Positions 13,466 to 23,974 of a DNA stretch of 64,000 nt are shown here, piece after piece (the first letter of the stretch is position 1; each line of letters opens with the position of its first letter). The position numbers and the translations under genes are program-made. Source of the DNA: Iris pallida (taxonomy: Eukaryota > Streptophyta > Magnoliopsida > Asparagales > Iridaceae); the NCBI GenBank assembly GCA_029216955.1, contig JANAVB010015628.1, positions 141,001-205,000 on the forward strand. Reading direction: 5' to 3'. A model generated the notes under the pieces. That model searched no databases, was not told where the DNA came from, and saw only the letters and a list, made by a program, of their open reading frames with translations.

Positions 13466-14297
13466 TGTTAATCCCGAAACAGATCGTTAGATGGAAATCT
13501 TGATCTCTACGAGAACACGAGATGATAAAAGCAACTTAGCCGGTGAACTAAAGCCGCAATTCTGCTGGATTGATAAATGCAACTTAGTAGGCAAAATAAA
13601 GATCACCACAATTCTGCTAGATTGATAATGGTCAGTATTGCTGGGGTGATATAGATCACCGTTGCTCAAAACAACATTCGCCCGATTGCGATCTGCTCTC
13701 AGGAACCAGCAAGTTCGAAAGAACTTCTGGAACGCTCGTTGTCACCTCCTTTAAGAACTCGAAGAACTCCAATGGCCGGGAGGCACAAGTCTCTTCCTTC
13801 CTTTATTTCAGCGCGAGTCCTCAAAGAAGGCACGAAGATAGTATATACAGAGAAGGGCCGAAACCCTAATATTAATCATGGCCGTAACTGATTGCAAAAA
13901 TATAGGATCGAATAATGGAAAGATATGAATAAATTAAATTCAAATCCCACAAAATATGGTTCTAAATAATTGATTCAATCTTTCCATAACCGCTCATACC
14001 TTCCAATCAGCCACATCAAGTGTAAAGTGCGCCAACAAAGCGTCACTTTGCGCCCTTGAGCCCGAGCCCGAACCCAAGTCCGAGTCGCTAAGTCCCTTTG
14101 GGGCTTAGCTCCATAGAAAAATTATCCAATGAGCATGACAAAAAGCATTAATACTTCTTTGTTGGGTAGAATCCGTATTCGGTTTTGAGTTTTATACCGA
14201 AATTGAAATTCAAAAGCAAAACTTTATATAGTTATACAATCCATTTGACATAGGCAATGTGGACTATCTTTCTAGTCTCTAATTGAAAACACCAACA
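13466..14297 (-). repeat. Copia A putative 5' LTR
   Basis: On the minus strand it would start TGTTGGTGTTTTC and end GGGATTAACA, with TG...CA ends, 24 bases before the gag ATG. A TATA-like TGTATATACT lies at about 13846-13855. The partner LTR is not in the window, so the limits are inferred from position and end bases. I see no clear primer site in the 24-base gap. Confidence 0.5.
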
Positions 14298-14496
14298 ATA
14301 TCCTTATATAGGCATCCAGATCATGAAAGTAGAGTAGAATCCGTATTCATATACTTAGTCATATTTAACCAAATTCAAAAGAATAAATCCATAATCATTT
14401 ATGGTCAGATTCGGATCTGAATGGACCCCTAGTAGCACCAAAAGGAATTGGAACATGGAGACATGTTATCGTGAAGCTCCATGAAGACATATATAC
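14298..14496. other. Short spacer, nothing recognised
   Basis: A/T-rich sequence with no open frame or repeat that I can identify. Confidence 0.5.
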
Positions 14497-15046
14497 TAGG
14501 GGTGAGCATTATTCGATTTTGGACCAAAAATCGAATCGAACCGAATCGAATAAAAGATTTGGTTCGATTTAAAAAATATTCGATTCGATTTCGATTTCGA
14601 AAGTGCTAAAAGAAATTATTCGATTTCGAATTTCAATTTCGGTCTAAAACTGAAAACCGAATAACACTTGTAAATTATGTAAATAACGATCAATTCTATG
14701 CATATTTTGTGATTAATTAAAAACATGTGTATACTTTGAAAATAATTCTATGTATGTATTTGGAAGTCCAACTTTGATAAATTAACAACTAGTCCAACTT
14801 TGGACACAATTTTAAATTATAACAAATGTGTATATAAAAATTATAATTTATTAATGTAATTTAATCACAATTCTAACTTTGGACCGTAGCTATCAAACAA
14901 TAGAAATAGCACAATTGAATAATTCGTATAAATTGAATCGATTATTCGGTTCGGTTCGGTTACGATTTTCGCTAATTATAATTTTTAGAATTTTTATTTT
15001 ATTCAATTTTGACGGGTTGAAATCCAATGAACCTAATGCTCACCTA
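14497..15046. mobile_element. hAT-like MITE
   Basis: The left end TAGGGGTGAGCATT and the right end AATGCTCACCTA are inverted repeats that differ by a two-base deletion. Just inside lie purine/pyrimidine stretches alternating CGATTCGATTT and CGGTTCGGTT, as in plant hAT-type non-autonomous elements with GGGGTGAGCA ends. About 550 bases, non-coding. The expected 8-base target duplication is not clear. Confidence 0.7.
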
Positions 15047-16049
15047 GTATTGTGACATAGTTAGGTGGAAATATTGCAACAGGATCAGTTCTATTTATAT
15101 ATGTGGGGGGACAGTGGATGGCTAAAAGATTTTTTTTTTCCTGCTAACATCTATCACCTCCCCATAATAGCCTGCTTTTCGCTCTGCACGCTTCTTTTGC
15201 ATGATCCCATCGAAAATGGTCATGATCCCTCCAAGGCTCCAACCCTAATGTGATGTTTGCACTAAATTAACTTTTGCAATATTTTATTGTTGGCATTCAC
15301 ATAGCTAGCTAGTTAAGGATGTATCCATATAAAGTAGTTTATTATTTGACGAGAAAAGGGAGAAAGCAACCCAATACCCAACGTTGCTTAGAAGGTTACC
15401 ACACCATCTTTAGTTTCCATCAATATTGTAATTGAAGCCCACAATCATCATTATCAACAAGGCTAATTTACAAAGTAATTGATCATTAACTCATTGGACA
15501 GGAGGGACATCTAAACTCAACCTATCTATAGTTGTTTACATACGCTCCATATGTGATTGGAGTTCGGCAACAGTGGTACGTAACCACCTAGGTTAAGACC
15601 GGATCCGAGGGAGGCAGAGTAGAAGGAGGGGCCCACATGTCATACATAGGGGTATCAAAACTTTGATACTCCCTACTGTATCAAAGTTTTTTTCTGGGAA
15701 TATGTGAAAGAGGTCTCGAACACACCTATTCATGCACCATCAAGGAACCGGTGTCGCATATGAGTCCATCCTTCCATCTCCCGCCAACGACATTTATCCA
15801 AAGGTCATTATCTTCAACAGGCACGCACGCAGACTAGACTGCCACAGACTGCCCTACACTCTCGTCCACCTCAACCCGTAGAGACTCAAATGTAGTATGT
15901 ACACTCTCATTTTAATATCCTTAGTTGTTTTCAAATAACTTATATTTTTTGGACTATTCTAATTTTTTTGAAGTATCCTAAGTTATATGTTCAAACTATA
16001 CAGTATAATAAAAATGAAAACAATATAACTATAATATTTACATGAATCT
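15047..16049. other. A/T-rich spacer without a recognised gene
   Basis: No convincing coding region. A near-palindrome around GTATCAAAACTTTGATAC (about 15651-15668) is followed by a partial copy, which may be sub-terminal transposon sequence belonging to the CACTA-type remnant to the right. Confidence 0.4.
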
Positions 16050-16910
16050 TGCTTTCCTTCTCATCCAATTACGTCCCGTCTTTCTTGTGCTCGTGTTCGA
16101 ATACCTCGGTAAAATCAATTCTCGAGGAATTTTCACCCATCTTCGCCTTCTTATTGGCCTATGTACGAAATAGTTAATTAATTAACATATCAGTAAAAGA
16201 ATTAATAACATTAAAATATTATATAGTTAAGAATTTAAATACTTCATGTTATCATACGTACCAAATTTCTTTCATGCATTAATGTGGGGATCGATCTGTA
16301 TATAGTCCATTAGAAAGAACGAGCCTTCTTAGCTTGCTCGGTCCTCTTCGTGAACTCAGAAGCCTCTAGTTGCTTAGTACTCTAAGCCATACTTTCCTCC
16401 CTTTTTTCCACGAATAATCGTCATCTTCACGTCATCTAGTGCACCACGAATCTTGTGGCTACATGCACCTATGTAAGTATTCTTGATTGCCTCCTCTCAA
16501 ACTCCGGCCACCAATAGGTTTTCTACAAATCTAAATTCAAATAAAATTAAAATTTATAAGATTAATTTAATGAAAGTTAGCCTTTAATAGACATGGTGGT
16601 AATGAAATATACCATGATCTTGCCTAGCCATATGTCCCTCTTCTACGCGCAGTACCTGAGAGAAGTTAAGGTAGGATCAAACAAAGCATTCCTGAATGAG
16701 CGCACCAAGTGCCGGATAACCGTAGGCATGAAAAACTTATAAAATATAAAGCAACAATTAACATTCAAGAAAATAATCAATATATTACTATATGAAATGA
16801 CATAAATTTTAAATTAAATTTACTTATAATTCATTAGTAATGGACCATATCTCCTGCCTAAACTCCTCAGCATGCCTCTCTGGTGGAGTAGGAGTAGGAG
16901 GATCACCAAG
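16050..16910 (-). pseudogene. Decayed Ptta/En/Spm-type (CACTA) transposase
   Basis: Unlinked minus-strand pieces match the better copy at 36827-37965. EEAIKNTYIGACSHKIRG (about 16490-16430) parallels DAICRTYRSAASKKIRD there. A segment around 16120-16070 reading EVFEHEHKKDGT then LDEKESK parallels DVFQHTHKRRKDGS then VDERAKK. A further piece near 16890-16840 reads RHAEEFRQEIW. Stops and frame changes separate the pieces, some of which may be exons. No transposon ends were located. Confidence 0.6.
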
Positions 16911-17261
16911 TCGAGAGAGATTCATACCGCTAGTATTTTACTGTAAATTAGGAGACTCCCTGCTGCATATATAATGTGGGTGTCTGATCAACTAGTGGAC
17001 GTACGACATGTTGGGGTACGAGTGTCTTGTGTCGATGATAGGATGTGGGCACATGGTGTCAATGACAGATCGCCCAATGAAATAATCCGTCCCGGGACCA
17101 GAGAATATCTTCATCTATAGCTCCTGCCACATTCACAGGGTGGAGTGGTTGAAGGTCGAGAGATGAAGGTATATATGTGGATGATTCCGTCCACGGCCGC
17201 TAGACATCTGTGAATCTAAATTTCATGAAATAATGTATATATCAAAATTGTGTAGAAGGAA
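16911..17261. other. Spacer left of the copia B LTR, nothing recognised
   Basis: No open frame or repeat structure. The last five bases (AGGAA, 17257-17261) would be the left target duplication of copia B, but its other end is not identifiable here. Confidence 0.4.
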
Positions 17262-17921
17262 TGTTGGGAACGAAACGCAAAAACTGTTCCTCCAAACCAG
17301 AAAGTCATGCGAGAGAACTAAGTAAAAGCACGCGAACCAAAAATTCCAAACACAAATCGCAGACACGGACACTTTTGACGTGAAAAATCCAGATGGAAAA
17401 AACCACAGGACGATCGGAGTCCAACCCTGAAGAACCTCCACTAATGGAAAAAAGAGAATACACCCTCTATAAGCTCTCCCGATCCAAACGGATCACCACA
17501 ACTCACTTGAAAGAAGAAAATTTAATTATAGACTTCGAAAAACAAGTGATGTCAAAAAATTATTCGAAACGATCTCTCCTTCACAATAATTTTGAATCAT
17601 TTCTCTCTCTCAAAAGTTGTAAAACATTATTACTCCTTTTTTTTAGATATATATATATTATGGTGAAGAAACACATAATATATATAGCCTCAAACCCACA
17701 ACTATTTGAGGTATTCTACTATATATAGAAATACTCAATCTAAGCCATTGATGTATTTCTATTATATATAGGAATACCCAATCCAACTCTATTGAGATAT
17801 TTATACTATATACAGAAATATCCAATCCAAATTTATTGAAATATTTTTATTATATATAGGAAAACCCAATCAGACTCCGAGATATTTTTCACATAGGTTG
17901 GGAACCCCACATACTCCAACA
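17262..17921 (-). repeat. Copia B 3' LTR
   Basis: On the minus strand it starts TGTTGGAGTATGTGGGG and ends CGTTCCCAACA; the ends TGTTGG...CCAACA are typical copia. It directly follows the polypurine tract. TATA-rich segments lie at 17640-17870. The partner 5' LTR is outside the visible part. Confidence 0.8.
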
Positions 17922-17935
17922 AATCTCCCCATTCA
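17922..17935 (-). other. Copia B polypurine tract
   Basis: The minus strand reads TGAATGGGGAGATT immediately before the LTR start. It is the plus-strand DNA priming site and fixes the LTR border. Confidence 0.8.
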
Positions 17936-18770
17936 CAACTATATGGAGGAAGTTGTCATTCCTACGATCCTCCTGCAGTACTCAAACTTTTTCCTTGGAA
18001 GAATTTTCGTGAACATGTATGTTCCGTTGTCATCTGTATGAATCTTCTCATGTGTCGCGTCCTTCTTCTCAACTATATCTCGTATTCCATAATACCGAGT
18101 CTCAATATGCTTGGATCGACTATGAAATGTCTTGTTCTTTACAATGTGAATGACACTCTGGCTATCATAAAACAAAGTATACTGGTCTTGCTTTAGCCCC
18201 ACTTCATGCAACAACTTCTTCATCAATAGCAACTCCTTGCAATCCTCTGTTGACACAATGTACATTGTCTCTGTCGTCGGCAGGGCAACACATTTCTGCA
18301 ACCATACTGACTGTCATGATACTGTCCCACCAGCAAACATCATCACATAGTCCGAAGTCGAGTGCCTCGTGTCTACAGTTCCAGCCATATCAACGTCAGT
18401 GTACCCGATCAGCTTCGGCTCGCCACCACCAAAGAAAAGTCTTCAATCGGCAGCACCTTGAAGATACCATAGAACCCACTTGACAGCACTCCAATGTATC
18501 ATTTCAGGATGGAAAAGATACCTGCTAACTGTGCCAAATGTGTGAGCGATGTCTGGCCTCGTACACACCATAGCATACATGAGGCTTTCCACAGCTGAAG
18601 CATATGGAACCCGCTTCATATGTTCCTTTTCATCCTCGGTAGATGGACACTGCTCCTCAGTGAACTTAAAGTGAGCTGCAAAGGGATTACTCATTTTCTT
18701 CGACCAGTCCATCTCGAAATACTGATGTACCCGATGAATGTACTTCTTTTGGGACAAGTGTAGCAGCTTA
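17936..18770 (-). pseudogene. Copia B RT C-terminus and RNase H
   Basis: The frame 18781-18443 reads from the connection region (LSQKKYIHRV) through MYAMVCTRPDIAHTFG. The frame 18301-17939 holds RNase H with CKELLLMKKLLHE, the LFYDSQSVIH aspartate segment, FHSRSKHIETRYYGIRD and KIHTDDNGTYMFTK. These are hallmark motifs of plant copia RNase H. A stop or frame change separates them near 18440-18300. The upstream part of the same enzyme lies at 31772-32845, beyond the Tat insertion. Confidence 0.9.
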
Positions 18771-18981
18771 TGTAGAAGCATGGAATTTCACAACCAGAAA
18801 GCCCATGCGCCAGACACTACATGCGCCAGAACTCAGATGAAGAACTTCACAGCAAGATCAATAAGGATAGACATTTGAAGAAGGACTTTTTATTTTATAT
18901 ATAAAAGTCTATTACATGTCTAGAAAAAGTTGTACAAAGGAGAATTTCTACAAAGGAAAGATCCTAAGTCTACAGCCAACG

Positions 18982-19078
18982 GCCACCATGCGCCTTCAGA
19001 TAAGCGCAGCGGCCACCATGCGCCTTCAGATAAGCGCAGCGGCCACCATGCGCCTTCAGATAAGCGCAGCGGCCACCA
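18982..19078 (+). repeat. 30-base tandem repeat in the 5' LTR, three copies
   Basis: The unit contains GGCCACCATGCGCCTTCAG followed by ATAAGCGCAGC. The 3' LTR (about 29783-29850) has only two copies, a copy-number change since insertion. A degenerate fourth unit follows. Confidence 0.9.
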
Positions 19079-20665
19079 TGCATCTCCAGATAGGCGCAGC
19101 AGACATCATGCACCTCCAACCAGGCGCATCCCACCATATCTTCAGCAGCTCAATCATGTGCATCCAGCTCACTTGTGTGCATCCCTTCAGCCAAATTCTT
19201 CCAGCCAGGCTCACCTGGCCGAGCAGAGCCCAGTTATGTGCCGCTCTTCCAACCAGGCTCGCCCGATAAATGCTTCGACACAAAGCATTTAACCCTCTGG
19301 CTGGAACCAAGGAAGAGAAGAGCACCGCAAATGCTGTGGCCAGGGGAGGCTTCGAAAGATCCTTCAAAGCCGAAGGAAGACCGTGATCGAAACCATGGCT
19401 AAAGGAGCAGCTTTCGACACGATCAAAGTGGGGAAACCCCACTTTGCAGGAAGAGAGAGCCTTGCACCGCCATTCCGATCTACGGCTCTTCCGGAATAAC
19501 GGAGACGAGGCTCGAGCATCCTTATCTTTGGATGCAACAGGCACCTTCCGCCTGTCTCAGAAGCCCTCGACTCCGTCTTTTGGATGTAACAGTCACCTTC
19601 AAGTGCATCAAAGATAACACAGCGTCTCATCTTCACCCTCGGGAGCACTTCGTCAGCAGAATGCACCCGTATGTTCAAATTCATATTGGAAGTACGTGAG
19701 GGAATGAGAAGCAAATCTTCTCTCCATGCCACTATTTATAGGCCGGGTAGATCAAACCCACGCGCCAAGTGGATGGCCCTCCGAATTCCGTGCAATGAAT
19801 TTACATTAAATGGATGAACCGGACGCCTCGAATTCAGCCAAACGGCTATTTTTAGCACTCGAAGAGCGAGACAGCCGCATCATTAAAAGACATGTCCGAT
19901 GCGCCAGCCAGACAACGCATCACACGGACGCGCCCTTCGGCGTCAGGCGCATCACACAGACGCGCCCTACAGTACTCGGCGCATTACAGAGGGTGCGCCC
20001 TCACACATCTCCATACCGAGTGGAACGCCAACCGACGCGCCCACTCAGCTGTCCATCGAACATCACCAACATTAAATGCTGAACTGACAGAGTTGGCAGC
20101 ACGCCTCCCAAAGTCTGAACAGTTGACAGCTTTTCAGAAAACGAAGCGTCGGCAACGTCAGCATCATCATGACCTTGTTCCGACGGCTACTGCCACGTGG
20201 CCACTCCACCAACCGCATGTGCCTCTACAGCCATGCGCCCAAATCAGCATGCGCCTCAAAAGCCATGCGCCTCAGACTGCTCTCTGATCCCGAAAGACAG
20301 AAGGAAAGTCGCCTGCATGCGCCTCAAAAGCCATGCGCCCCAAATGGTTTGTAACTCCTAAAGGTTATGAGCCGCAGCCTCCTCCTGCGCCCAATCCAAG
20401 GCGCAGCCCACCAGATCACTCCTCTCCACCAAATCCGAGATCTTCGAACCATGAGTCGACGACACGTGTCTTTTGACTCAACTCGTCCAAGATTTCAGCA
20501 ACGAAAAGATCTTCTCTCTGCTACGTGCCGGCTCACAACAGCAGTATGAAGAGTTCTTCCCCTCGATCAGGGCATAGCATCCATGCGCCTCCATCAGCAA
20601 CCTCCACGTGGCGTTCCCACACCGGCGCATCCTACATGCGCGCATGAGCAGCCAGCCTGCAAAAC

Positions 20666-20674
20666 TATAAATAG
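20666..20674 (+). promoter_or_regulatory. LTR TATA box (sense)
   Basis: TATAAATAG, followed about 25 bases later by a CA-rich stretch (20690-20703) where transcription is expected to begin. The matching box in the 3' LTR is at 31440-31448. U3 is therefore about 1.9 kb and R/U5 about 0.3 kb. Confidence 0.7.
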
Positions 20675-20998
20675 AAGGGTCATCTCCTTCACACACACAC
20701 ACAGAGACTCAGAACAGAAGACTCACAACACAGAGAGAATCACCGAGAGGCAGTTCTAGACACTCAACGTCTTCCTCCTCTCAGCAAGCTCCAGCACCCA
20801 GAGCAATCCACACCTTCAGAGAACCGATAACCGTCGTCAGCCGGTCAACGGAGTCAACGCATTACCACTCGCTCCATTGGCACTAAGGACCCAGCTTAAA
20901 CAAAAGTGTACTCCTAGGACTACATCTAAGTCCTATATTGTATCACTGTTCTGTTTGTATTAAGATTTCAATCAAAACAATTTTAATGGCAAACAAGC

Positions 20999-21016
20999 TG
21001 GCGACTCTGCTGGGGA
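20999..21016 (+). other. Tat element primer binding site
   Basis: TGGCGACTCTGCTGGGGA begins three bases after the LTR end. This differs from the usual initiator-Met site. TGGCGAC-type sites are associated, from memory, with arginine tRNA priming in Tat/Ogre-type elements. Confidence 0.7.
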
Positions 21017-21116
21017 CCTCTTTCTCCTCTAACGAGAAAGTCGTGTCACAGGCCGACGACGTGAAGGTGGGCTCCTCCCACAAGACGCTGGTAGTGCGCC
21101 TCAATCAACAGGCGTA

Positions 21117-21170
21117 CGAGGAGTTCATTTCTGAAGGAAGTGCGAGTCCTTCGAAGCGGCTGTCGAAGCC
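21117..21170 (+). repeat. Inverted repeat arm 1 (54 bases)
   Basis: Its reverse complement occurs at 22586-22639 with one mismatch. It encodes EEFISEGSASPSKRLSKP in ORF1; the partner encodes the same peptide on the opposite strand. Confidence 0.95.
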
Positions 21171-22570
21171 GAAGAAGACCCGCGCAGTCTGGGTGCGCAA
21201 AGTCGACGCCTCGGGCACCACCGTCGAAGGGGATGCGCCCGTCCAGCCTTCCCTTCCTGTTGACGTCCTCAGCAGTCAAGGTGCGCCCGCTGATGCAGCG
21301 CATCTCTCGGGGAAGCGTGCGGCTGACCACGTTCCCCAGCCATCTTCCTCTCAGGCGAGGAAGATACGTCGACGGAGCAGGGGCGCAGCCAATGCCCCGC
21401 GCATTACTTCTGATGCGCCACAAAGAGCCTCTGTCTTTGACAGACTCACTCGCTGTAACGGCGAGGAGAATTTGGATGCTGAGTACTATGCGCCCCAGCG
21501 GGCTGGTACGAAGAAATCCAAGGCGGCACGGGCCATGCGCCACAAACGTGCTATGCCAGCAGCCGGCCAGAGGCACGCGCTTACAATCACGCGCGCTGCC
21601 GATGGCAAGCTGTACAAGGTTGACTCAAGTGCTCCTGCACCGACAACGAGTCGACCTTCAAAGTCCTCATCTCACTTGGGCGCATTCACTGCGTGCACAA
21701 CCAAGCCGAGAGAGGCAAACTCAGTGGTCTTGAACTCCCGCGCCTCCTCTGGTTGTGCGTTTGAGGTCCGTTCAAGTCACTTCAAATGCTGTGGTTCCCC
21801 CACTACTGATCGTGATGCCTGCTTGGTATTAGATCAGGGGGCGCAGCACTCACCCGACCACCCCGGCGCTTGGCCCTGCCATGCGCCTGAGAGGGGTGTG
21901 AGGGTAGCACTCTCCTCCAACGACTTGCGCAACGTGATCACTCACAAGCGCCGGTCAGGAGAGCTGACCAACAAGCACGATGCGCCTCTCACGGGGCACA
22001 CTTGTGCAGTGGTCACCATCAACTGCTGTTGCAAGACGGCAGTACCGCCAAAGCAGTCGGTCTTCCAACGGCTACAATCATCGACACCCCTCCGACATCG
22101 CCTTGGGACAAAGGTGTCAGCAGAAGAGGAACTAAAGATTGCGTCATGCAACGTGATCTCCAATTCCTCATCTGTCCGGAAGACGACTGCCAATTCCTCG
22201 TCTTCATCTAAAAGCCAGTCGAGGAAAACCAAGGCAGCTGTCACAACCTCTGGGGTGTTCGAAGGCACTCGGTCAAGGAAGAAGTCCTTGGAGGAAGCTG
22301 GGGGTAGCCAGACCCTTGTTCAGCCTCCTTCCGAAGACGAAGATGTCCAAAGCACAGCTGCGGCGGATCTTCATCAAGGCGAAGACGGCCTCCCTGAAGC
22401 CCCTTAAAATGACGATGTCCTCCAGGACACCGCCGGGGGTAGTGCTGAAAACGAAGAGGCCCTTCAAGACAGAGCTGAGGGCAGTCAGGCCCTTACAGAT
22501 GCGCCTGTCGAAGACGAACTCCAGAATGTGGCTGGGGGTGGCCAAACACCAGGAGAAGTAACTCCCCCAC

Positions 22571-23974
22571 ATGAAAGTGGCTGGGGGCTTCGATAGCCGC
22601 TTCGAAGGACTCGCACTTCCTTCAGAAATGAACTCCTCGCACTTCCCTCCACGAAGCCGAGACGAAGGCACCATCATCTCGGGCAAAATCGAGCGTCGTC
22701 GGAACCTCCCGTCGATCGAGCCCGAACCTGATACCGGCAGGGTACAAGTATATCGATACACAGATGCGGCTAAGCATATCATCCAAAAGATGGGCTACGA
22801 CCTGAAAAGCAACAAAGGCCTAAACTACGGCAAGGGTCGGCATCTCCCTGTCCGGCTTTCGATGTCCAATGGAAAGCCACAGGATTACTATAATCGGACT
22901 CGACGGGGGTTAGGCTATGTCACGCCACCATCAACTCCAGAAAGTTCGGACGCAGAAGACATAGAACATTCCCACTCATCAGAAGCATCGACGTGGGATT
23001 CCGATACCAGTATTGGATCAGTCTTCAGAAAAGTGCTGTCAGCTAACATGACATCGGCGCAGCCTCAGAAAGATGAAGGCGAAGACCAACCGCCGGAACC
23101 CTTCGAAGAGGAACCCTGGGCTCAACGCCTAGGAGAGCAATGGGAGTCTCGTTTTGAGTTACGAGAACCTCCCACCGAAGACGAAGTCGAGCAAATCGAC
23201 CTCGGGGATGGGTCTTCTTCTAAACCCATCTTTATCAGCAAAAGCTTGGAAGGAGAAGACCGAGAATCTTTAGTCCAACTCGCTAAGGAGTATATCGACG
23301 TCTTCGCCTGGAGCTACGAAGACATGCCGGGTCTCGATCCACAGATCGCGATGCATAGGTTGAACATCTTACCAGATGCCAAACCTATCAAACAACAACA
23401 GCGACGCTTCCGCCCGGACATCATGAACGCCATCGATCAGGAGGTAGACAAACTCTTGACCAGTGGCTTCATCCGTGAGGAACAACACCCAGACTGGGTA
23501 GCCAACGTCGTCCCTGTCACCAAGAAGAACGGGAAGATACGAGTCTGTATCGACTTCAGGGATCTCAACTCCGCTTGCCCGAAGGATGAATTCCCGCTCC
23601 CAATCACCGATGTAATGATCGACAACACATGTGGCTTTGAACGCATGTCCTTCATGGACGGGTATTCAGGCTACAATCAAATCAAGATGTTTCCCGATGA
23701 CGCAAAACACACGTCATTCAGGACTCCAAATGGTGTTTTCTGCTACACCGTAATGCCCTTCGGCTTGAAGAACGCCGGTGCAACGTATCAGCGAGCTATG
23801 AGCACCATCTTCCGTCAACATCTTCGCAAGACAGTTGAGTGCTATGTTGACGATATCGCAGTCAAGAGCCGCCTCAAAAGAGATCACCTACAGGACCTGA
23901 AGACGGTCTTCGATCTCATGCGGGCGCATCAACTCAAAATGAACCCCGCTAAAATCCTTTCTGGGGGTTTCTAG
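22571..23974 (+). pseudogene. Tat pol part 1: G-patch-like segment and reverse transcriptase
   Basis: The ATG at 22571 opens a 467-codon frame. Residues about 65-115 hold a glycine-rich G-patch-like region (IIQKMGYDLKSNKGLNYGKG, later RRGLGY), seen between protease and RT in Tat/Ogre-type elements. RT follows from about residue 215: FAWSYEDMPGLDP, VCIDFRDLNSACPKDEFPLP, MPFGLKNAGATYQRAM, and the catalytic CYVDDIAVKS. The frame ends at 23972 near the RT thumb. The next frame (23985) continues the same domain, so a single-base frameshift lies near 23960-23975. Arm 2 of the inverted repeat overlaps the N-terminus. Confidence 0.93.
22586..22639 (-). repeat. Inverted repeat arm 2 (54 bases)
   Basis: Reverse complement of 21117-21170, one mismatch (GATAGCC against GACAGCC). 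It covers the junction between the ORF1 end and the pol start. Confidence 0.95.

Larger units (their letters stand above)
3218..14297 (-). mobile_element. Copia A: degraded Ty1/copia LTR retrotransposon, interrupted
   Basis: The minus-strand order is putative 5' LTR (14297-13466), gag (13441-12867), the inserted LARD-1 element (12866-5841), then the rest of gag, protease, integrase and reverse transcriptase (5840-3218). Integrase lies upstream of reverse transcriptase, which is the Ty1/copia order. The RNase H and 3' LTR are missing because another LTR abuts at 3217. Coding parts carry many stops and frameshifts, so it is an old immobile copy. Confidence 0.85.
18771..20995 (+). repeat. Tat element 5' LTR
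   Basis: TGTAGAAGCATGG to GGCAAACA. It contains three copies of a 30-base repeat (about 18982-19078), a sense TATA box at 20666-20674, a minus-strand TATA-like box at 19732-19740, and about a dozen copies of ATGCGCC. The last ten bases (ATGGCAAACA) supply the first ATG of ORF1. Confidence 0.95.
20986..22596 (+). pseudogene. Tat element ORF1, gag-position protein without capsid or protease motifs
   Basis: The first ATG (20986) lies in the last ten bases of the LTR. The frame runs 473 codons to a TAA at 22405 and continues in the same frame with similar acidic sequence to a TAG at 22594, so the TAA looks like a nonsense change. The product is basic and Ser/Ala-rich. It carries SVFDRL (about residue 150) and SVFQRL (about 365), motifs I associate with the linker between gag/protease and RT in Tat-type polyproteins. 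I see no capsid domain, no CCHC knuckle and no D-[ST]-G protease site. ATGCGCC recurs in it, often read as Asp/Tyr/His-Ala-Pro. The ends of the region are inverted repeats. Pol follows in another frame. Confidence 0.6.

Noticed and set aside
18916..19544. Overlapping ORFs on both strands in the Tat LTR, duplicated at 29720-30318
   Set aside because: They are present in both LTRs by duplication, follow the 30-base repeat and the ATGCGCC motif, match no protein family and change length with repeat number.
19364..19732. 122-codon minus-strand ORF just after the antisense TATA-like box in the LTR
   Set aside because: It lacks an ATG at its start (GTG), lies too close to the TATA box for a normal leader, and the 3' LTR version is a different length.
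21046..21733. Long ORFs overlapping ORF1 on both strands (176 and 197 codons)
   Set aside because: They are shadows produced by the GC-rich composition of ORF1; no motifs, and ORF1 is longer and continuous.
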